From contig JALWKH010000073.1 of assembly GCA_026996635.1 (NCBI GenBank), positions 1 through 7,272 of the forward strand: a stretch of 7,272 nucleotides of DNA. The letters are read 5' to 3'. Below, in pieces: positions 6,808 to 7,272 of the stretch. The notes beneath the pieces were generated by a model that did no database searches, was not told where the DNA came from, and saw only the letters and a list, made by a program, of their open reading frames with translations. The DNA comes from Bacteroidales bacterium. GTDB lineage: Bacteria; Bacteroidota; Bacteroidia; Bacteroidales; JALTDM01. The translations under genes and the position numbers were made by a program. Within the stretch, counting starts at the first letter, position 1. Each line of letters opens with the position of its first letter.

Positions 6808-7230
6808 ATGGCAAGAGAAATTATCAAATGGATGCCCAACTATAGCGTAGGATCTCCACTTATAGACGAGCAGCACAAAAAGCTGATCAACTTAATAAAC
6901 AAACTTTATGACGCATTTTTAAGAAATGATCATAAAGATAAAATATTAGAGATAATTGAGGAAATGGAAGAATATACCCAATTCCACTTCAAAACAGAAG
7001 AAGAACTTTTCAGAAAAGCCGGTTATTCTGAAAGTACAGAACATATGAAAGAACATCGTGATTTCGAGAAAAAAGTAGTAGAATTCAAAGAAAAATATAA
7101 TAAAAACAAAGGCGCTTTGACATATGAAGTTATGTCATTTCTCAGAAACTGGCTCAATAATCATATTCTTGTTACAGATAAAAAATATGTAGAAGAATTA
7201 AAAAAATTATATGAATTTACTTCTAAATAA
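6808..7230 (+). CDS. Bacteriohemerythrin (single-domain, di-iron oxygen-binding protein)
   Basis: A 140-residue cytoplasmic four-helix-bundle protein that binds O2 at a non-heme di-iron centre; bacterial relatives serve in oxygen storage, delivery to oxidases, sensing or scavenging. It begins with the family's W-x-x-x-x-S-V-G lead-in (WMPNYSVG, 8-15). All seven iron ligands are in place: H23 (IDEQHKKL), H60 and E64 (FHFKTEEE), H79 and H83 (EHMKEHRDF), H119 and D124 (NHILVTDKKY). There is no signal peptide and no fused sensor or output domain, so it is the stand-alone type. It is divergent from the thioredoxin-like gene and its downstream context is outside the window. The ATG is chosen because the conserved N-terminal tryptophan follows directly. 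Confidence 0.95.
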   Translation: MAREIIKWMPNYSVGSPLIDEQHKKLINLINKLYDAFLRNDHKDKILEIIEEMEEYTQFHFKTEEELFRKAGYSESTEHMKEHRDFEKKVVEFKEKYNKNKGALTYEVMSFLRNWLNNHILVTDKKYVEELKKLYEFTSK

Positions 7231-7272
7231 CTTTCCATATAACATACATTTTTATTTTAAAGCAACGGGCAT

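Noticed and set aside
7231..7272. Possible start of a minus-strand gene at the right edge (ATG at 7272-7270)
   Set aside because: The frame meets a stop after six codons, so no gene begins here; the stretch is an AT-rich tail with no hairpin that I can support as a terminator.

Overview
The window is AT-rich and looks chromosomal from a member of the Bacteroidota. Four signs point there. One secreted protein carries a C-terminal type IX secretion sorting domain. Start codons mostly have A-rich leaders without Shine-Dalgarno sequences. Bacteroidota-style TAnnTTTG -7 promoter elements precede three genes. The fourth sign is the pairing of a flippase gene, dut and a hexapeptide-tailed nucleotidyltransferase, an arrangement I recall from this phylum. 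I cannot place it below phylum. I see no mobile element, CRISPR array, tRNA or rRNA.

Layout: the left edge (1-258, minus) holds the start of a radical SAM gene, most likely mqnE of the futalosine menaquinone pathway, cut off by the window. A short gap with its promoter and the terminator of the next unit follows. From 4975 down to 371, all on the minus strand, runs a compact six-gene unit: a small lipoprotein with GldN-like features, a VTT/DedA-family membrane protein, a GNAT acetyltransferase, a MOP-superfamily polysaccharide flippase, dUTPase (dut) and a sugar-phosphate nucleotidyltransferase. Three of its junctions overlap (TAATG, TTGA, ATGA), which suggests translational coupling. The unit has a promoter-like element before its first gene and a clear intrinsic terminator after its last.

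Upstream of it is a single-gene unit on the minus strand (5098-6630): a secreted thioredoxin-fold protein with a CARDB-like domain, a beta-sandwich module and a type IX sorting domain, closed by its own strong hairpin terminator. Across a 177-base divergent intergenic region lies a plus-strand bacteriohemerythrin (6808-7230) with all seven iron ligands.

How they may work together: the flippase, the VTT protein and the nucleotidyltransferase fit cell-envelope glycan and lipid-carrier metabolism; dut appears to be a housekeeping passenger. The GldN-like lipoprotein and the type IX cargo both point to the outer surface. The region looks mostly ordinary core genome. The GldN-like lipoprotein and the surface thioredoxin-like protein are the least described parts. 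I found no convincing new multi-gene system.
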